Shown here: positions 25,144 through 35,100 of the stretch, one piece after another | Position numbering within the stretch: position 1 is the first letter of the stretch | Layout: every line of letters starts with the position of its first letter | Assembly (NCBI GenBank): GCA_016707525.1 | Contig: JADJHP010000001.1 | Coordinates: 372,001-436,000 of the forward strand | Reading direction: 5' to 3' | From: Ignavibacteriota bacterium | Lineage (GTDB): Bacteria > Bacteroidota > Ignavibacteria > UBA10030 > UBA6906 | Length of the DNA: 64,000 nt | Notes under the pieces: generated by a model | Databases searched by the model: none | Seen by the model: the letters and a program-made list of their open reading frames with translations, nothing else | Told to the model about the DNA's origin: nothing | Made by a program: the position numbers and the translations under genes

Positions 25144-25938
25144 TTAGGGTGTTGCTGCGGCATCCCGTTTGCGGGAGGCCCAGGCGGACACGAAGATGCT
25201 GATCTCATACAGCACGAGCAGCGGGACCGCAAGGAGGATCTGGCTGACAGGATCGGTGCCTGGCGTCAGGAATGCTGCCAGGACGAAGATGATCACGATG
25301 GCGTGCCTGCGGTACTGACGCATGAACTTCGGGGTCAGGATCCCGATCCGCGAGAGGAACCAGGATACCATCGGGAGTTCGAAGACGACGCCGGCCGCGA
25401 GCATCACGCTGATGATGAAATTCATGTACTCGTTCACGGCGATGTTGTTCTCGATCGTGGCGGTCCCGAACGTCGCGAAGAAGCTGAGCGCCGCCGGCAG
25501 CATCACGAAGTAGGCGAACGCCACACCGCCGAGGAAGCAGAGCGACGAGAACGCAACAACGGCACGTGCCGTTCCCCGTTCCTTCGGGAGGAGTCCCGGG
25601 GCGATGAATGCCCAGACCTGATACAGGATGTTGGGCAGGCTCAGAATGGCACCGCCGATGATCGCCACCTGCATGTACAGGAAGAGCTGACCGAACGGCT
25701 TCAGGTTCTGAAGCTTGATGGGTGGCTGTCCGGGAAGGAGCGATGCATTGACGCGGACGATGGGCCGCAGCAGCACATCGTCCATGATCCAGTCAATGAA
25801 GACCCAGCACAGGATCATGCCCAGTGCCACACCGATGATGGCTTTGATCACACGCCAGCGGAGTTCCTCGAGGTGATCGAGGAACGACATCTCATTGCCG
25901 GTTTCGTTTCCCGGTCCGGTGTCCGGCATGTCAGCCAT
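25144..25938 (-). CDS. tatC: Sec-independent protein translocase TatC
   Basis: Inner-membrane core of the twin-arginine export system, 264 residues, six predicted helices. The N-terminal signature EMSFLDHLEELRWRVIKAI binds the RR signal peptide. PFGQLFLYMQVAIIGG, LYQVWAFIAPGLLPKER (with the conserved functional Glu), VFELPMVSWFLSRIGIL and FVLAAFLTPGTDPVSQILLA follow in family order. The first periplasmic loop is longer than in E. coli (about residues 45-75), as often seen in this phylum. No tatA/B gene is in the window. The gene is 22 bp downstream of glyA on the same transcript. Confidence 0.95.
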   Translation of the reverse strand: MADMPDTGPGNETGNEMSFLDHLEELRWRVIKAIIGVALGMILCWVFIDWIMDDVLLRPIVRVNASLLPGQPPIKLQNLKPFGQLFLYMQVAIIGGAILSLPNILYQVWAFIAPGLLPKERGTARAVVAFSSLCFLGGVAFAYFVMLPAALSFFATFGTATIENNIAVNEYMNFIISVMLAAGVVFELPMVSWFLSRIGILTPKFMRQYRRHAIVIIFVLAAFLTPGTDPVSQILLAVPLLVLYEISIFVSAWASRKRDAAATP

Positions 25939-25959
25939 GCCTCAGCCCTTCCGACGACG

Positions 25960-27258
25960 TCATGATTGGAGCTCGGGATAAAGAGGGAATTCGAGGCAGA
26001 GGCGTTCCACATCCGCTGCGACCTGTGCGTGGACCGTCGACGAGGCTGCATCCTTGATCACGCGATCGATGAGTGCTGCCACGCGTTCCATCTCGGGCTC
26101 ACGCATCCCGCGGGTCGTCAGTGCCGGTGTGCCGACGCGGATACCGCTGGTGATCAGCGGGCTCTTGTCATCGAACGGCACCGCGTTCTTGTTCACCGTG
26201 ATGCCCGACTCGTCCAGTGCCTCCTGCGCATCCTTCCCGGTGATGTTCTTGTTACGGAGGTCGATGAGCATGAGGTGGTTGTCCGTGCCGCCGGAAACGA
26301 TGTTGTAGCCGCGGGCCGTCAGCGCCTTCGCGAGCGTCTGCGCATTGCTGATGACCTGGCGGCCGTACACTTCGAACGAAGGTTGGAGTGCTTCGCGGAA
26401 GGCGACGGCCTTGCCAGCGATCACATGCATGAGGGGTCCGCCCTGGATGCCGGGGATGACCATGGAATCGAGCAGCTCCGACATGCGTTTCGTGCGGCCG
26501 GATTTCGGAGCAACGAGCCCGAACGGATTGTCAAAGTCCTTGCCGAGGAGGATCAACCCTCCGCGGGGGCCGCGCAGCGTCTTGTGTGTCGTCGATGTCA
26601 CCACATGGCAATGGGGGATCGGATCGTTCAGCAGCTTCCGCGCGATGAGTCCGGCCGGGTGTGCGATATCCGCAAAGAGGAATGCGCCAACCGAATCCGC
26701 GATCGTCCGGAACGCCTTGTAGTCGATGTTCCGGGAATACGCGCTGGCGCCGACCGTGATCATTCTGGGACGTTCCTTCTTCGCGAGGTCTTCGACCTCG
26801 TTGAAGTCGATCATCCCGGTCTGCGGGTTCACACCGTAGGGTATGAACTTGTAGAATTGCCCCGAGAAGTTCACCGGTGAGCCGTGCGTGAGATGACCCC
26901 CATGGGAGAGGTTCATGCCCATCAGCGTGTCGCCGGGCTTCACGAAGGTGAAGTACACCGCCATGTTCGCCTGTGAGCCGGAATGCGGCTGGACGTTGGC
27001 ATAGTCAGCGCCGAAGAGCTCTTTAGCCCGGTCACGCGCAAGCTCCTCGGCGATGTCCACGAACTCGCAGCCGCCGTAGTAGCGTTTCCCAGGATATCCT
27101 TCGGCGTATTTGTTGGTGAGCGGGGAGCCGACCGCTTCAAGGATAGCGAGGCTGACGAAGTTCTCGGACGCGATGAGCTCGAGCTTGGTATTCTGCCTGT
27201 GGATCTCGCTCCGTATCGCTGCGGCGATCTCAGGATCATGCTGCACAAGGTTCTTCAT
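25960..27258 (-). CDS. glyA: serine hydroxymethyltransferase
   Basis: PLP enzyme of 432 residues that converts serine and tetrahydrofolate to glycine and methylene-tetrahydrofolate, the main source of one-carbon units. Hallmarks: LELIASENFVSLAILEAVGS at the N-terminus, NKYAEGYPGKRYYGGCEFVD, NVQPHSGSQAN, the PLP Lys in VVTSTTHKTLRGPRGGLILL, and GTDNHLMLIDLR. Length and motifs are complete. The ATG is 2 bp after the stop of the outer-membrane protein gene, so it belongs to the same operon. Confidence 0.97.
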   Translation of the reverse strand: MKNLVQHDPEIAAAIRSEIHRQNTKLELIASENFVSLAILEAVGSPLTNKYAEGYPGKRYYGGCEFVDIAEELARDRAKELFGADYANVQPHSGSQANMAVYFTFVKPGDTLMGMNLSHGGHLTHGSPVNFSGQFYKFIPYGVNPQTGMIDFNEVEDLAKKERPRMITVGASAYSRNIDYKAFRTIADSVGAFLFADIAHPAGLIARKLLNDPIPHCHVVTSTTHKTLRGPRGGLILLGKDFDNPFGLVAPKSGRTKRMSELLDSMVIPGIQGGPLMHVIAGKAVAFREALQPSFEVYGRQVISNAQTLAKALTARGYNIVSGGTDNHLMLIDLRNKNITGKDAQEALDESGITVNKNAVPFDDKSPLITSGIRVGTPALTTRGMREPEMERVAALIDRVIKDAASSTVHAQVAADVERLCLEFPLYPELQS

Positions 27259-27259
27259 C

Positions 27260-28516
27260 TCACTCCTCTTCGTAGCGCTGGAACCACAATTCGCTGATCG
27301 TCAGTGACGCGGAGAACCGGATGATGTTGTCCCTGATCATGTTCTTGTCCGTCGTGCCCCTGCTGCCGTATTCTATGGCGAGATTCAACCGCGTGTCGGC
27401 GCTGACGGGGATACCGAGCCCCGCGGTGACCGCCCAGGCATTGATCGGATCGCCGTTGGGCGCAATGTAGGTCTGATGATACATCGCCCCGAACCGGTAG
27501 GCGATGCGATCGAGCAGTGGTTGTCCTGATTCGCGGGCGGGCGTGCGTTCCATCCCGATCCCGATCATGGTGGAATTCCTGAGCCCGGAGGGCGTCTTCC
27601 CCCGGAACAGCGAGCCGGACCAGGCCTGGGTCACCACGTCGGCCGCCAGCACCACGCGATCGCTCGCGCGGTACGAGAGTCCGAATCCGAAGGTTGTGGG
27701 GATGCCGAAGGCCTCTTCCGTTTCCTGCGTCGTATCACGCTGGTCCGTGAAGAGGTAGGTGTACCGATGGGTCGTGGTCAGGTTCGTGCCCGTGGTGAAG
27801 GCGATCCCGAAGGAGAACGGTGCAAGCAGGGGGCTCACTTCCCCGAGGCTGTCGACGACGGTGCTGATCGTGAACGTCGTGCCGCTCATCGTCGATTCTT
27901 CGGTCTGGTCGCTGCCGGGGAACGTGGATGATCGTGGAATGATGGAGCTCGTTCGTTCCACGGTACCAAAGAGGTAATTCAGGTTCGCGCCGAAGGCGAG
28001 GCTCTTCGTCGGTGCCCAGGATGAGCCCAGGATGGCTTTGCTGATCCCGCCGCGGCCGGTATGGTTGATCGCGTAGGCCAGCGTGTCGGCGGACCCGATG
28101 AACGTGCCGTTCGTGTAGGTGTTGTAGTCCACCTTGCTGAACGGCGTGAACCCCGCAACCACAACGATGCCCTGCGCTTGCGAGAGGGGCAGCGCGAGCA
28201 GCGCCGCGCTGACATCGGCCCTGGCCAGAAAACGGGACGTTGATCCGTTGGAGGAGCTGAAGCCCTCATACTGGAGGCCGCCCTCGATACGAGCGCGATC
28301 GATCCGGGACCAGGTAGCCGGCGACATGGTATTGATGACATAGGGCGCCGGCGTGGCGTAGCCGGTATAGCCCATGCCGGCCGAGCGGACGCTGGGCGAC
28401 ATGTGGAGGTCGCCGATGCCGAGGAATGAGTAGATGGACCCGCCACTGCCGGCATAGGCGTGCACTGCTGCCAGAAGGAGAGGGATGATCAATGTACCAC
28501 GGAAGAGCCTTCTCAC
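27260..28516 (-). CDS. outer-membrane beta-barrel protein (OmpP1/FadL-like)
   Basis: A 418-residue exported protein with signal peptide (RRLFRGTLIIPLLLAAVHAYA) and a pattern of amphipathic strands through the rest. The start SIYSFLGIGDLHMSPSVRSAGMG and the end RFSASLTISELWFQRYEEE, with its aromatic final strand, match the FadL-like barrels common in Bacteroidota. NTMSPATWSRIDRARIEGGL corresponds to the family's NPA/PA hatch region. It may transport a hydrophobic compound, but the substrate is unknown. It starts with GTG at 28516, 14 bp after the lipoprotein gene. Confidence 0.8.
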   Translation of the reverse strand: MRRLFRGTLIIPLLLAAVHAYAGSGGSIYSFLGIGDLHMSPSVRSAGMGYTGYATPAPYVINTMSPATWSRIDRARIEGGLQYEGFSSSNGSTSRFLARADVSAALLALPLSQAQGIVVVAGFTPFSKVDYNTYTNGTFIGSADTLAYAINHTGRGGISKAILGSSWAPTKSLAFGANLNYLFGTVERTSSIIPRSSTFPGSDQTEESTMSGTTFTISTVVDSLGEVSPLLAPFSFGIAFTTGTNLTTTHRYTYLFTDQRDTTQETEEAFGIPTTFGFGLSYRASDRVVLAADVVTQAWSGSLFRGKTPSGLRNSTMIGIGMERTPARESGQPLLDRIAYRFGAMYHQTYIAPNGDPINAWAVTAGLGIPVSADTRLNLAIEYGSRGTTDKNMIRDNIIRFSASLTISELWFQRYEEE

Positions 28517-28530
28517 GATCGCCTCACCGG

Positions 28531-29706
28531 TCAGTTCTGGGGAATGGAATAGAGTATGCGGAGCCTGGGCCGCAGGGCGGCGTTCGTGGCTCCGACACTA
28601 TGGAACGTGATCAGGTCGAAGCTTGCGAACTCCTGATCGCCGTTGACCCGCAGGAGGAGGCCGTAGTTCGATCCGCGTACCCAGGATTGCACGGTGGAAT
28701 AGATCTCGGCGGCATAGGTGTCGGTGGTCCCCGCTTTCACCGAGCCCGTGCTGCCTGTGGTGCTGAAGGTGCCCGTAGCCGAATCGGCCAGCATGATGTG
28801 CGCCGCGATCGATGCGTCGCCGGAGAACCGGTTGATCTTCGAGGTCGCCGGGTCGCGCTGTAATTGCAGTTCCGCGACATGGACGGTCGACCCGCGGGGG
28901 ATGAAGCTCACATCGAACTTCACGATGCTGCGGTACACGATCCCCGCCTGTGCGACCATGAGCGATGGCGATGTGATGACCCCGTCGTTGTTGCCAACGA
29001 AGGTGTCGATGCCGAGAGAGTACGTCGAGGTGTCGCGGACCGTGCCTGCGACATTCTGCGCGATGATCTCGAGTGTCGGGTAATCCTTCGCGGAATCGGC
29101 CTCGAACGACGTGAAGCCGCGGACGACATTCGTGCCGGGCGTAGGCACGAGGACGAAGCCATACTTGTTGTCGGTGTCCGTGGTCTTGAGCCATTCACGT
29201 GCCATGGCGGTATCGAGTTGGACAACGATGCGCTGGGTGTCTGCCCCGACGCCTCCGGTATACGTCCCGCGGAGCGTCGCCGCGTCATAGAACCCCGTCT
29301 GCACCGTGTCCCAGGTCGAACCTCCGGCGGTCCATGTGCGAGTGATCCGGTGGACGGTGAAGCCGAACTGCGCGGTGGAATCGCCGAAGAAGGATGCGGC
29401 GCGAAGGTACAGCCGTGCCGACAACACATTCACGGTATCGCGTGCCGGAAAGTAGTTCGAGTAGAAGGCGAACGCACCGATGGCGGTGTAGTTCCCGCTC
29501 TTGCCGATGAGATTGACCGGCCCGTTCATCGGGAGGACCCGCATGAACGACGAACCCGATGTTGCGGTGATGGTGGTTTCGCGCACCGCGACTCCCACGA
29601 GGGGGAGGGGGGCGACGAGTGCATTCTCTTCTGTGGGATCCTCACTGCACGCAATGACGACGACTGCAAGGATCAAGGGCAGCCATCGTCGTTTCCCGTC
29701 ACGCAT
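28531..29706 (-). CDS. DNRLRE-domain surface lipoprotein
   Basis: A 391-residue predicted lipoprotein: MRDGKRRWLPLILAVVVIAC gives a signal with lipobox ending in Cys. The body has two copies of a DNRLRE-type module, a beta-sandwich common in Bacteroidota surface proteins. Each copy has a signature for strands and a paired helix: SARLYLRAASFFG/FTVHRITRTWTAGGSTWDTV in the first, VAELQLQRDPATS/TYAAEIYSTVQSWVRG in the second. The role is probably binding or structural. It overlaps the gmhB 3' end by 8 bp. An ATG at 29718 is an alternative start. The neighbouring barrel could be its partner at the outer membrane, which is inference. Confidence 0.7.
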   Translation of the reverse strand: MRDGKRRWLPLILAVVVIACSEDPTEENALVAPLPLVGVAVRETTITATSGSSFMRVLPMNGPVNLIGKSGNYTAIGAFAFYSNYFPARDTVNVLSARLYLRAASFFGDSTAQFGFTVHRITRTWTAGGSTWDTVQTGFYDAATLRGTYTGGVGADTQRIVVQLDTAMAREWLKTTDTDNKYGFVLVPTPGTNVVRGFTSFEADSAKDYPTLEIIAQNVAGTVRDTSTYSLGIDTFVGNNDGVITSPSLMVAQAGIVYRSIVKFDVSFIPRGSTVHVAELQLQRDPATSKINRFSGDASIAAHIMLADSATGTFSTTGSTGSVKAGTTDTYAAEIYSTVQSWVRGSNYGLLLRVNGDQEFASFDLITFHSVGATNAALRPRLRILYSIPQN

Positions 29707-30298
29707 GATGATGTGCATCTCCTTCGGTGTGTTCCATAATGAATGCCACCGCTTCCGCAACGGAAGGGCGGACGGCATCCGGCGTGATTCCTGCCTCACG
29801 GCATTCCTGCACGGCCGAGGGGCCGTAACCGGTCAGCACAAGCACTGTGCGTGTCCCGGCGGTGTGTCCTACTTTGACATCCGCAAACTTGTCTCCGATG
29901 ACATATGACCGGCGGAGATCGACATTGAATTCCTTCACGGCCTGCTCCAGCATGCCGGTGCGGGGCTTGCGGCAGGCGCACTCGACATTGTAGGGAGGGG
30001 TGCCGCGGGTCGGATGGTGCGGACAGTAATAAATGTGGTCGAGGTGCGCTCCGGCGGAGGACAGTTCCGCTTCCAGCCGCTGATGGATCGGGACCAGCGC
30101 CTGCTCGCTGAAGTACCCGCGGGCGACGCCGGACTGGTTGGAGATGACGAAGGTGAGGAAGCCATGGTCATTCAGGCGGCGCACTCCTTCGGCAGCGCCG
30201 GGGATCATCCTGAGCCCTGCGGCGTTGCTGAGGTATCCCACATCTTCGATCAGCGTGCCGTCCCGATCGAAGAATACGGCGGCGCGTCCTTCACTCAC
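29699..30298 (-). CDS. gmhB: D-glycero-D-manno-heptose-1,7-bisphosphate 7-phosphatase
   Basis: HAD-superfamily phosphatase of 199 residues in the heptose pathway for LPS inner core. The nucleophile motif is VFFDRDGTL, motif II is TFVISNQSGVARG, the zinc-binding insert is CPHHP...CACRKP, and motif IV is VIGDKFADVKVG. The chosen start is GTG at 30298, which overlaps the glgA stop as GTGA; this keeps VSEGRAAVFFDRDGT as the N-terminus and matches the usual length. Histidinol phosphatase is a possible alternative in this HAD group, but no his genes are here. Confidence 0.88.
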   Translation of the reverse strand: MSEGRAAVFFDRDGTLIEDVGYLSNAAGLRMIPGAAEGVRRLNDHGFLTFVISNQSGVARGYFSEQALVPIHQRLEAELSSAGAHLDHIYYCPHHPTRGTPPYNVECACRKPRTGMLEQAVKEFNVDLRRSYVIGDKFADVKVGHTAGTRTVLVLTGYGPSAVQECREAGITPDAVRPSVAEAVAFIMEHTEGDAHHHA

Positions 30299-31779
30299 TT
30301 GCGTGCAAGGCTCCTGTACAACTGGACGTACTTGCGTGCCGACGCTTCCCACGAGAAGTCCTTCGCCATGCCGTTCTTCATCAATTTGCGCCAGCCGTTC
30401 TGGTCGCCCCAGGCCTTGACCGCGCGGCCGAGCGCCTTGAGCATCTCACTGCTCTCATACCGCGCGAACTTGAACCCCGTTCCCGTGCCGGCAGATGCAT
30501 GATACTCCTCGATGGTGTCGTCGAGTCCGCCCGTTGCCCTGACCACCGGGATCGTGCCGTAGCGCAAGCTGTAGATCTGGTTGAGGCCACACGGTTCGTA
30601 GCGGGAGGGCATGAGGAACATATCGCTCCCGGCTTCGATCAGATGCGCCAGCTCTTCGTTGAACGTCAGGGAGATCCCGACGTTGCGCGGGTACTTCTTC
30701 GTGGCTTTCTCGAACAGATCGTGATACTTCTTTTCGCCTGTGCCGAGGACCACCAGCTGGACCTTCATCGCGATCATTTCGTCCAACACGTCGCCGATCA
30801 GATCGAATCCCTTCTGGTCCGCCAGGCGGGAAATGATCCCGATCACCGGCACCCGCTCGTCGAAGGGGAGACCCAGACGATCGAGCAGGATCTTCTTGTT
30901 CTCGACCTTCAGGTCCAGCGAGCGCACATCATATCGCTGGGGAATGAGCTCGTCGGCCGACGGATCCCACACGGTGTAGTCGACCCCATTCAGGATCCCG
31001 GTCAGATCGTGTTTCCGCTTCTCGAGCAATCCCTGCAGGCCGCACCCGTACTCGTCGGAACTGCGGATCTCCTGCGCATACTTCTCGCTGACCGTTGTGA
31101 GTGCGTCAGCATGTACGAGTCCGGCTTTGAGGAAGTTCAGGTTCCCCCAGGCGATCACGCCGCTTTCGGCATCCTGTTCGGCAGGGAGGCCGGTCTGGGT
31201 AAACGACTTATGAGGGTACGTCCCCTGATACGCCATGTTGTGGATCGTGAAGACCGTCTTCGTCTCTTTATAAAAGGGATCGTTCTTGTACAGGGTCTTC
31301 AGGTACGCCGGAACCAGTCCGGTCGGCCAGTCGTTGCAGTGAATGATATCCGGCTGCCAGCCAAGCTTCTTCAGCACCTCGAGGATGCCGCGGTTGAAGA
31401 ATGTGAACCGCGCATCGTTGTCGGGGAAGTCCTTCTTGGTTTCAGGATGGACGTACAGACCGGTCCGTCCGAAGAGGGTGCTGTTGTCAAGGAGGTAGAC
31501 CTGGACCTTGACCTGCGGGTTCGAGATGAACGAGGACTTCACGCTCGCCGGGAAATGACGGTCGCCGACCGGAATGTCGATCTCCTTCATCCTGATCATG
31601 TCATGCAGCCGGGCTTTCCGCTCATTGATAGAGCCGTAGCGGGGGAGCATGACGCGTATCTCATGGCCCAACTGGCGAATGGTTTGCGGAAGGGCGCCCG
31701 ACACGTCGGCGAGACCGCCCGTTTTCGCGAACGGCTCCACTTCGCTGGAAATGAACAGGATATTCAGAGGACGAGGCAT
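30295..31779 (-). CDS. glgA: glycogen synthase (ADP-glucose type)
   Basis: GT5 glycosyltransferase of 494 residues that extends alpha-1,4-glucan from ADP-glucose. The nucleotide-sugar loop KTGGLADVSGALPQTIRQLG follows LNILFISSEVEPFA; HCNDWPTGLVPAYLKTLY and FTIHNMAYQGTYP are typical of GT5. The GT-B C-terminal domain has IGIISRLADQKGFDLI and MPSRYEPCGLNQIYSLRYGT with the conserved Glu. ATG 31779 gives the standard N-terminus; the promoter at 31831-31859 rules out the longer form at 31827. It is the first gene of a seven-gene operon reaching to 24142. Confidence 0.95.
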   Translation of the reverse strand: MPRPLNILFISSEVEPFAKTGGLADVSGALPQTIRQLGHEIRVMLPRYGSINERKARLHDMIRMKEIDIPVGDRHFPASVKSSFISNPQVKVQVYLLDNSTLFGRTGLYVHPETKKDFPDNDARFTFFNRGILEVLKKLGWQPDIIHCNDWPTGLVPAYLKTLYKNDPFYKETKTVFTIHNMAYQGTYPHKSFTQTGLPAEQDAESGVIAWGNLNFLKAGLVHADALTTVSEKYAQEIRSSDEYGCGLQGLLEKRKHDLTGILNGVDYTVWDPSADELIPQRYDVRSLDLKVENKKILLDRLGLPFDERVPVIGIISRLADQKGFDLIGDVLDEMIAMKVQLVVLGTGEKKYHDLFEKATKKYPRNVGISLTFNEELAHLIEAGSDMFLMPSRYEPCGLNQIYSLRYGTIPVVRATGGLDDTIEEYHASAGTGTGFKFARYESSEMLKALGRAVKAWGDQNGWRKLMKNGMAKDFSWEASARKYVQLYRSLARK

Positions 31780-31830
31780 TCCGTGAACATTGGCGTGGGG
31801 AGATAAACTTCTTCTTGCATCAATCATTGT

Positions 31831-31859
31831 AATGTACCCAATTCCGGTCTGAGAATCAA
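31831..31859 (-). promoter_or_regulatory. promoter of the glgA operon
   Basis: Minus strand TTGATT (31854-31859), 17 bp, TACATT (31831-31836). Start of transcription near 31824, leader about 45 nt. Confidence 0.65.
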
Positions 31860-31884
31860 ATGAGCGCCCTCCGGTCGCTGATGC

Positions 31885-31913
31885 TTGACAAAGAGGGTCG
31901 CAATGGCTATATT
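31885..31913 (+). promoter_or_regulatory. strong promoter of the porU leader RNA
   Basis: TTGACA (31885-31890), exactly 17 bp, TATATT (31908-31913): close to the consensus. Start of transcription near 31920. It is the only good promoter between glgA and porU. Confidence 0.85.
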
Positions 31914-31919
31914 GCCACA

Positions 31920-32096
31920 GATAAAGACATCGATCATTCTGGAGTGCAGCCTATAGAAGTGTTCGGTTAAAGGTTTGTGCTGATTGTCTGCGCAAGCAGG
32001 TAAGGTCCTTTAACGAACATTCTATGACACGCTGGTGGCTCCATGAACCATGTCCGCCGCCGAATGTTATAGATGTTAGATAACGTTCGGTTTTTT
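31920..32096 (+). ncRNA. structured leader or small RNA upstream of porU, about 177 nt
   Basis: The transcript from the promoter at 31885 would fold into a long imperfect hairpin. Helices pair 31940-31944 with 32039-32043, 31947-31950 with 32031-32034, 31953-31958 with 32020-32025, 31960-31965 with 32014-32019, and 31967-31973 with 32007-32013. That is 28 bp, with single bulged G at 31959 and 31966. The apical part holds CTGC-GCAA-GCAG, a GNRA tetraloop hairpin (31988-31999). An intrinsic terminator closes the RNA at 32060-32096. It contains no credible frame. I do not recognise a known riboswitch, 6S or SRP RNA. Because no promoter fits between the terminator and porU, it is either a regulated leader of the T9SS operon or a small RNA whose read-through feeds porU. 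Confidence 0.7.
32060..32096 (+). terminator. intrinsic terminator in the porU leader
   Basis: An 11-bp stem (32060-32070 with 32080-32090, one G-U), 9-nt loop, then six T. It ends only 24 bp before the porU start. Its 5' arm (GAATGTT, 32062-32068) could also pair with AACATTC (32016-32022) or with CATTC (31935-31939), so alternative folds exist. Confidence 0.85.
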
Positions 32097-32120
32097 ATTT
32101 ATCGGGAGGCGATCTCTTTC

Positions 32121-35100
32121 GTGCGTCCAGTCAGGTTCCACATGGTCCGGGTCGCGATGATTGCCCTTGTCACGGCGATGCTCTGGCCGGTGTGTCTGCC
32201 GGCGGCATCGGCTGGCGAGGCCGCCGCGGCTTCAGCGCGGACCGGTGTCCCCACGCCGGATATCCGCGTTCTCAATTCCACACCTTCCGTCCTCGTGCTC
32301 GAATATACGCCCCGGTACACCTCCATCGACACGGTGGTTGTCGATGGACGTACCTGCATCCGTTTCAATATCGGAGAGGGCAAAGGATCGGCATCGCCGG
32401 ACGACCACGGCATTCCCGACCTGGTCAGGCGCGTCGCCGGTATTGCCTTCCCGACCCCGGGTGCCGCTTCGGTCAGGGTCCTTGCGGCCGACCATGAAGA
32501 ACGGAAGGGCGTCGACCTGCTTCCCGTTCCTCAGATCCGATACCGCGACGGCATGCCGGAGATGTCCGTCTATGCCGAGGACCGCGAGGCGTATGCGCGT
32601 TCCGGCTTTGCACCCGCGGCCATTGCCGAGGCCGGGATGCCGGCACAGGTGCGAAGCCTGCTCATCGGGCCGGTCACGTTCACACCCATCCAGTATGATC
32701 CGGTCGCGCGCACCGTGCGACTGTATTCCCGCATCGTCGTTGAGGTCACCTTCGCGCCCGGCATCGCCCAGGCCATCGACGAGGCCGACGTGAGACTGCT
32801 TGGCAGCGGGATCGTCAATGCCTCGATGCTCTCCTCCATGCCGCGCGCAACGCGAACGCTGGCGAAGACCATGCTCACATCGAGCGTCCTCGCTTCCGGC
32901 GATTGGTACCGGCTTGCCGTGACGGAAGAGGGGATCTACAAACTCGATGCGGCTTCGCTGACGGCCATGGGCATCACGGTCGCATCCCTCGATCCGCGGA
33001 CGATCCGGATCTATGGGAACGGTGGCTATGAACTCTCCGAGAATCCCGGTGATGCCCGGCCGTCGGACCTCGTGGAGAATGCCATCTACGTGGAAGGCGA
33101 GGCTGATGGCCAGCTGGGTTCTTCGGACTTCATCCTCTTCTATGGCCGTTCGCCGCGGGGGTGGACCTATGCGCCGGCGCGCCGGACATGGGACCATTAC
33201 CTCAATCATTACACCGAGACGAACTATTACTGGCTGACGTTCGGGGGGGCACGGGGGAAGCGTATGGCGGACCAGCCCTCATCGGCGATGACCCCCTCGG
33301 TGGTGGTTGAGAAGTTCACCGACATGGTCGCGATCGAAGAAGAGAAGGTGAACAAACTGAACTCGGGAAAGGCCTGGTACGGGCAATCGATCAGTGGCCC
33401 GTCCGGTTCGTTCACCCATGTCACCCCTCTGCCCGGCCTTGTGGCGAACGATGTCATCAATTACCGGTACACACTTGTTGCGCACGATGAGACCTATCCG
33501 CGGTTCACGGTGCGGGAAGGGACCACGGTACTCGGGTCCCATGCGCTCCCGTCATCGTCCGAGGCATCATATCAGTATGCGCATGCTGCGACCTTCGAAG
33601 CGTCGGCTTCGTCGTCGCTCTCCGGGACCTCAAGCCAGTTCAGCGTAAGTTTTCAATCGTCGAGCGCGGCGTCGGAGGCATGGATCGATTGGGTGGAGAT
33701 CCTGTATCCCCGGATGCTCTGGGGCGTGAACAATGCATTGCGCTTCCGTTCACCTGATGCCACCGGCATCGCCGAGTATATGCTGCAACAGTTCACATCC
33801 AAGCCGATGGTTTTCAATGTCTCTGACCCTGCGAATGTCCGCCTGATCTCCGGCGTGGCTGGCTCGTACACCTTCCGGGATACGCTGTGGGCCGGGCGGG
33901 TCACGGAATACTGGGCGACGTCGGTCGGCGCATGGAAGTCGATCGCGGGTGCACAGAAGGTCGCCAATCAGGACCTCCGCGGATACGCCGGTGGGGCGGA
34001 TTTCATCATCCTGACGAGTGAAGAGTTCAAGAGCGTCGCCGATCGCATCAAGACCTTCCGCGAACAGCCCACGAACGGTGGGCTGAAGTCCATCGTTGTG
34101 GATGTCGCGAATGTGTACAACGAATTCGGTGGCGGGTTGCCGGATATCTCCGCGATCCGTGACTACCTCAAGTATGCCTACGACACCTGGACAGTGAAGC
34201 CCACCTTCGTGTTGTTCCTGGGTGGTGCCTCCTACGACTACAAGAACATCCTGGGTTCGAAATCCAGTTACGTGCCGACCTGGCAGTCCATCGAATCCCG
34301 CAACGAGATCTCCAGTTATGCCACCGACGATTTCTTCTCACGGTTCACGCAGGGGGCGCCGCCTTCGATGGTCTTCGGACGCATCTCTGCACGGACGGTC
34401 CGTGAGGCGAACGTCGTCGTGGACAAGACCATCCGGTATCGGGCCGAGGGTGCGGACGATGGATGGAAGATGCGCATCCTCTACGTCGGCGATGACTCGT
34501 GGACGAGTGAGGGCGAGGACGGCACGATGCACAGTGACGATGCCGAGACGCTGAGCAGTCCGGCGTACACGCCGGATGAATTCGAGAAGAAGAAGATCTA
34601 CATCGCAGAGTATCCCACCGTCTTCACGGCCCAGGGGCGGCGCAAACCGGGTGCGGCGCAGGATATCATCGACCAGGTGAATCAGGGCGTGCTGATCCTG
34701 AACTACTCGGGGCACGGCAACCCGAAGGTGTGGGCGCATGAGATGATCTTCGAGGTGAACACCTCGATCCCGCCGATGGTGAATGCGAACCGGCTCGCAT
34801 TGTTCATCCTTGCGACCTGCAACTTCTCGCAGTTCGATGACCCCCGCAACTACACAGGCAGCGAGCTGCTGCTGAACAAAACGGATGGTGGGGCGATCGG
34901 CGTCGTCTCGGCATCACGCAAAGTGTACGCCTCGAGCAACAGGGATCTCAACCTGGGGACCTATCGCCGGATGTTCCTGCGTGACGCGTATGGACGCGTG
35001 GTCGTGGATCGGCCGGCGACCGCTCTGTTTCTGTACAAGGTGACGGGTGGGGGAGAGCCCGTGAATGATGCGAAGTACCTGTACATGGGCGATCCAACCA

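Noticed and set aside
30499..31806. 435-codon plus-strand frame opposite glgA
   Set aside because: Shadow of GlgA in the GC-rich third frame; no conserved features.
31920..32096. 6S RNA, SRP RNA or a known riboswitch upstream of porU
   Set aside because: No SRP apical GGAA/GCAG pattern, no 6S-type central bubble with paired ends, and no TPP, cobalamin, c-di-GMP or SAM core motifs that I can find.
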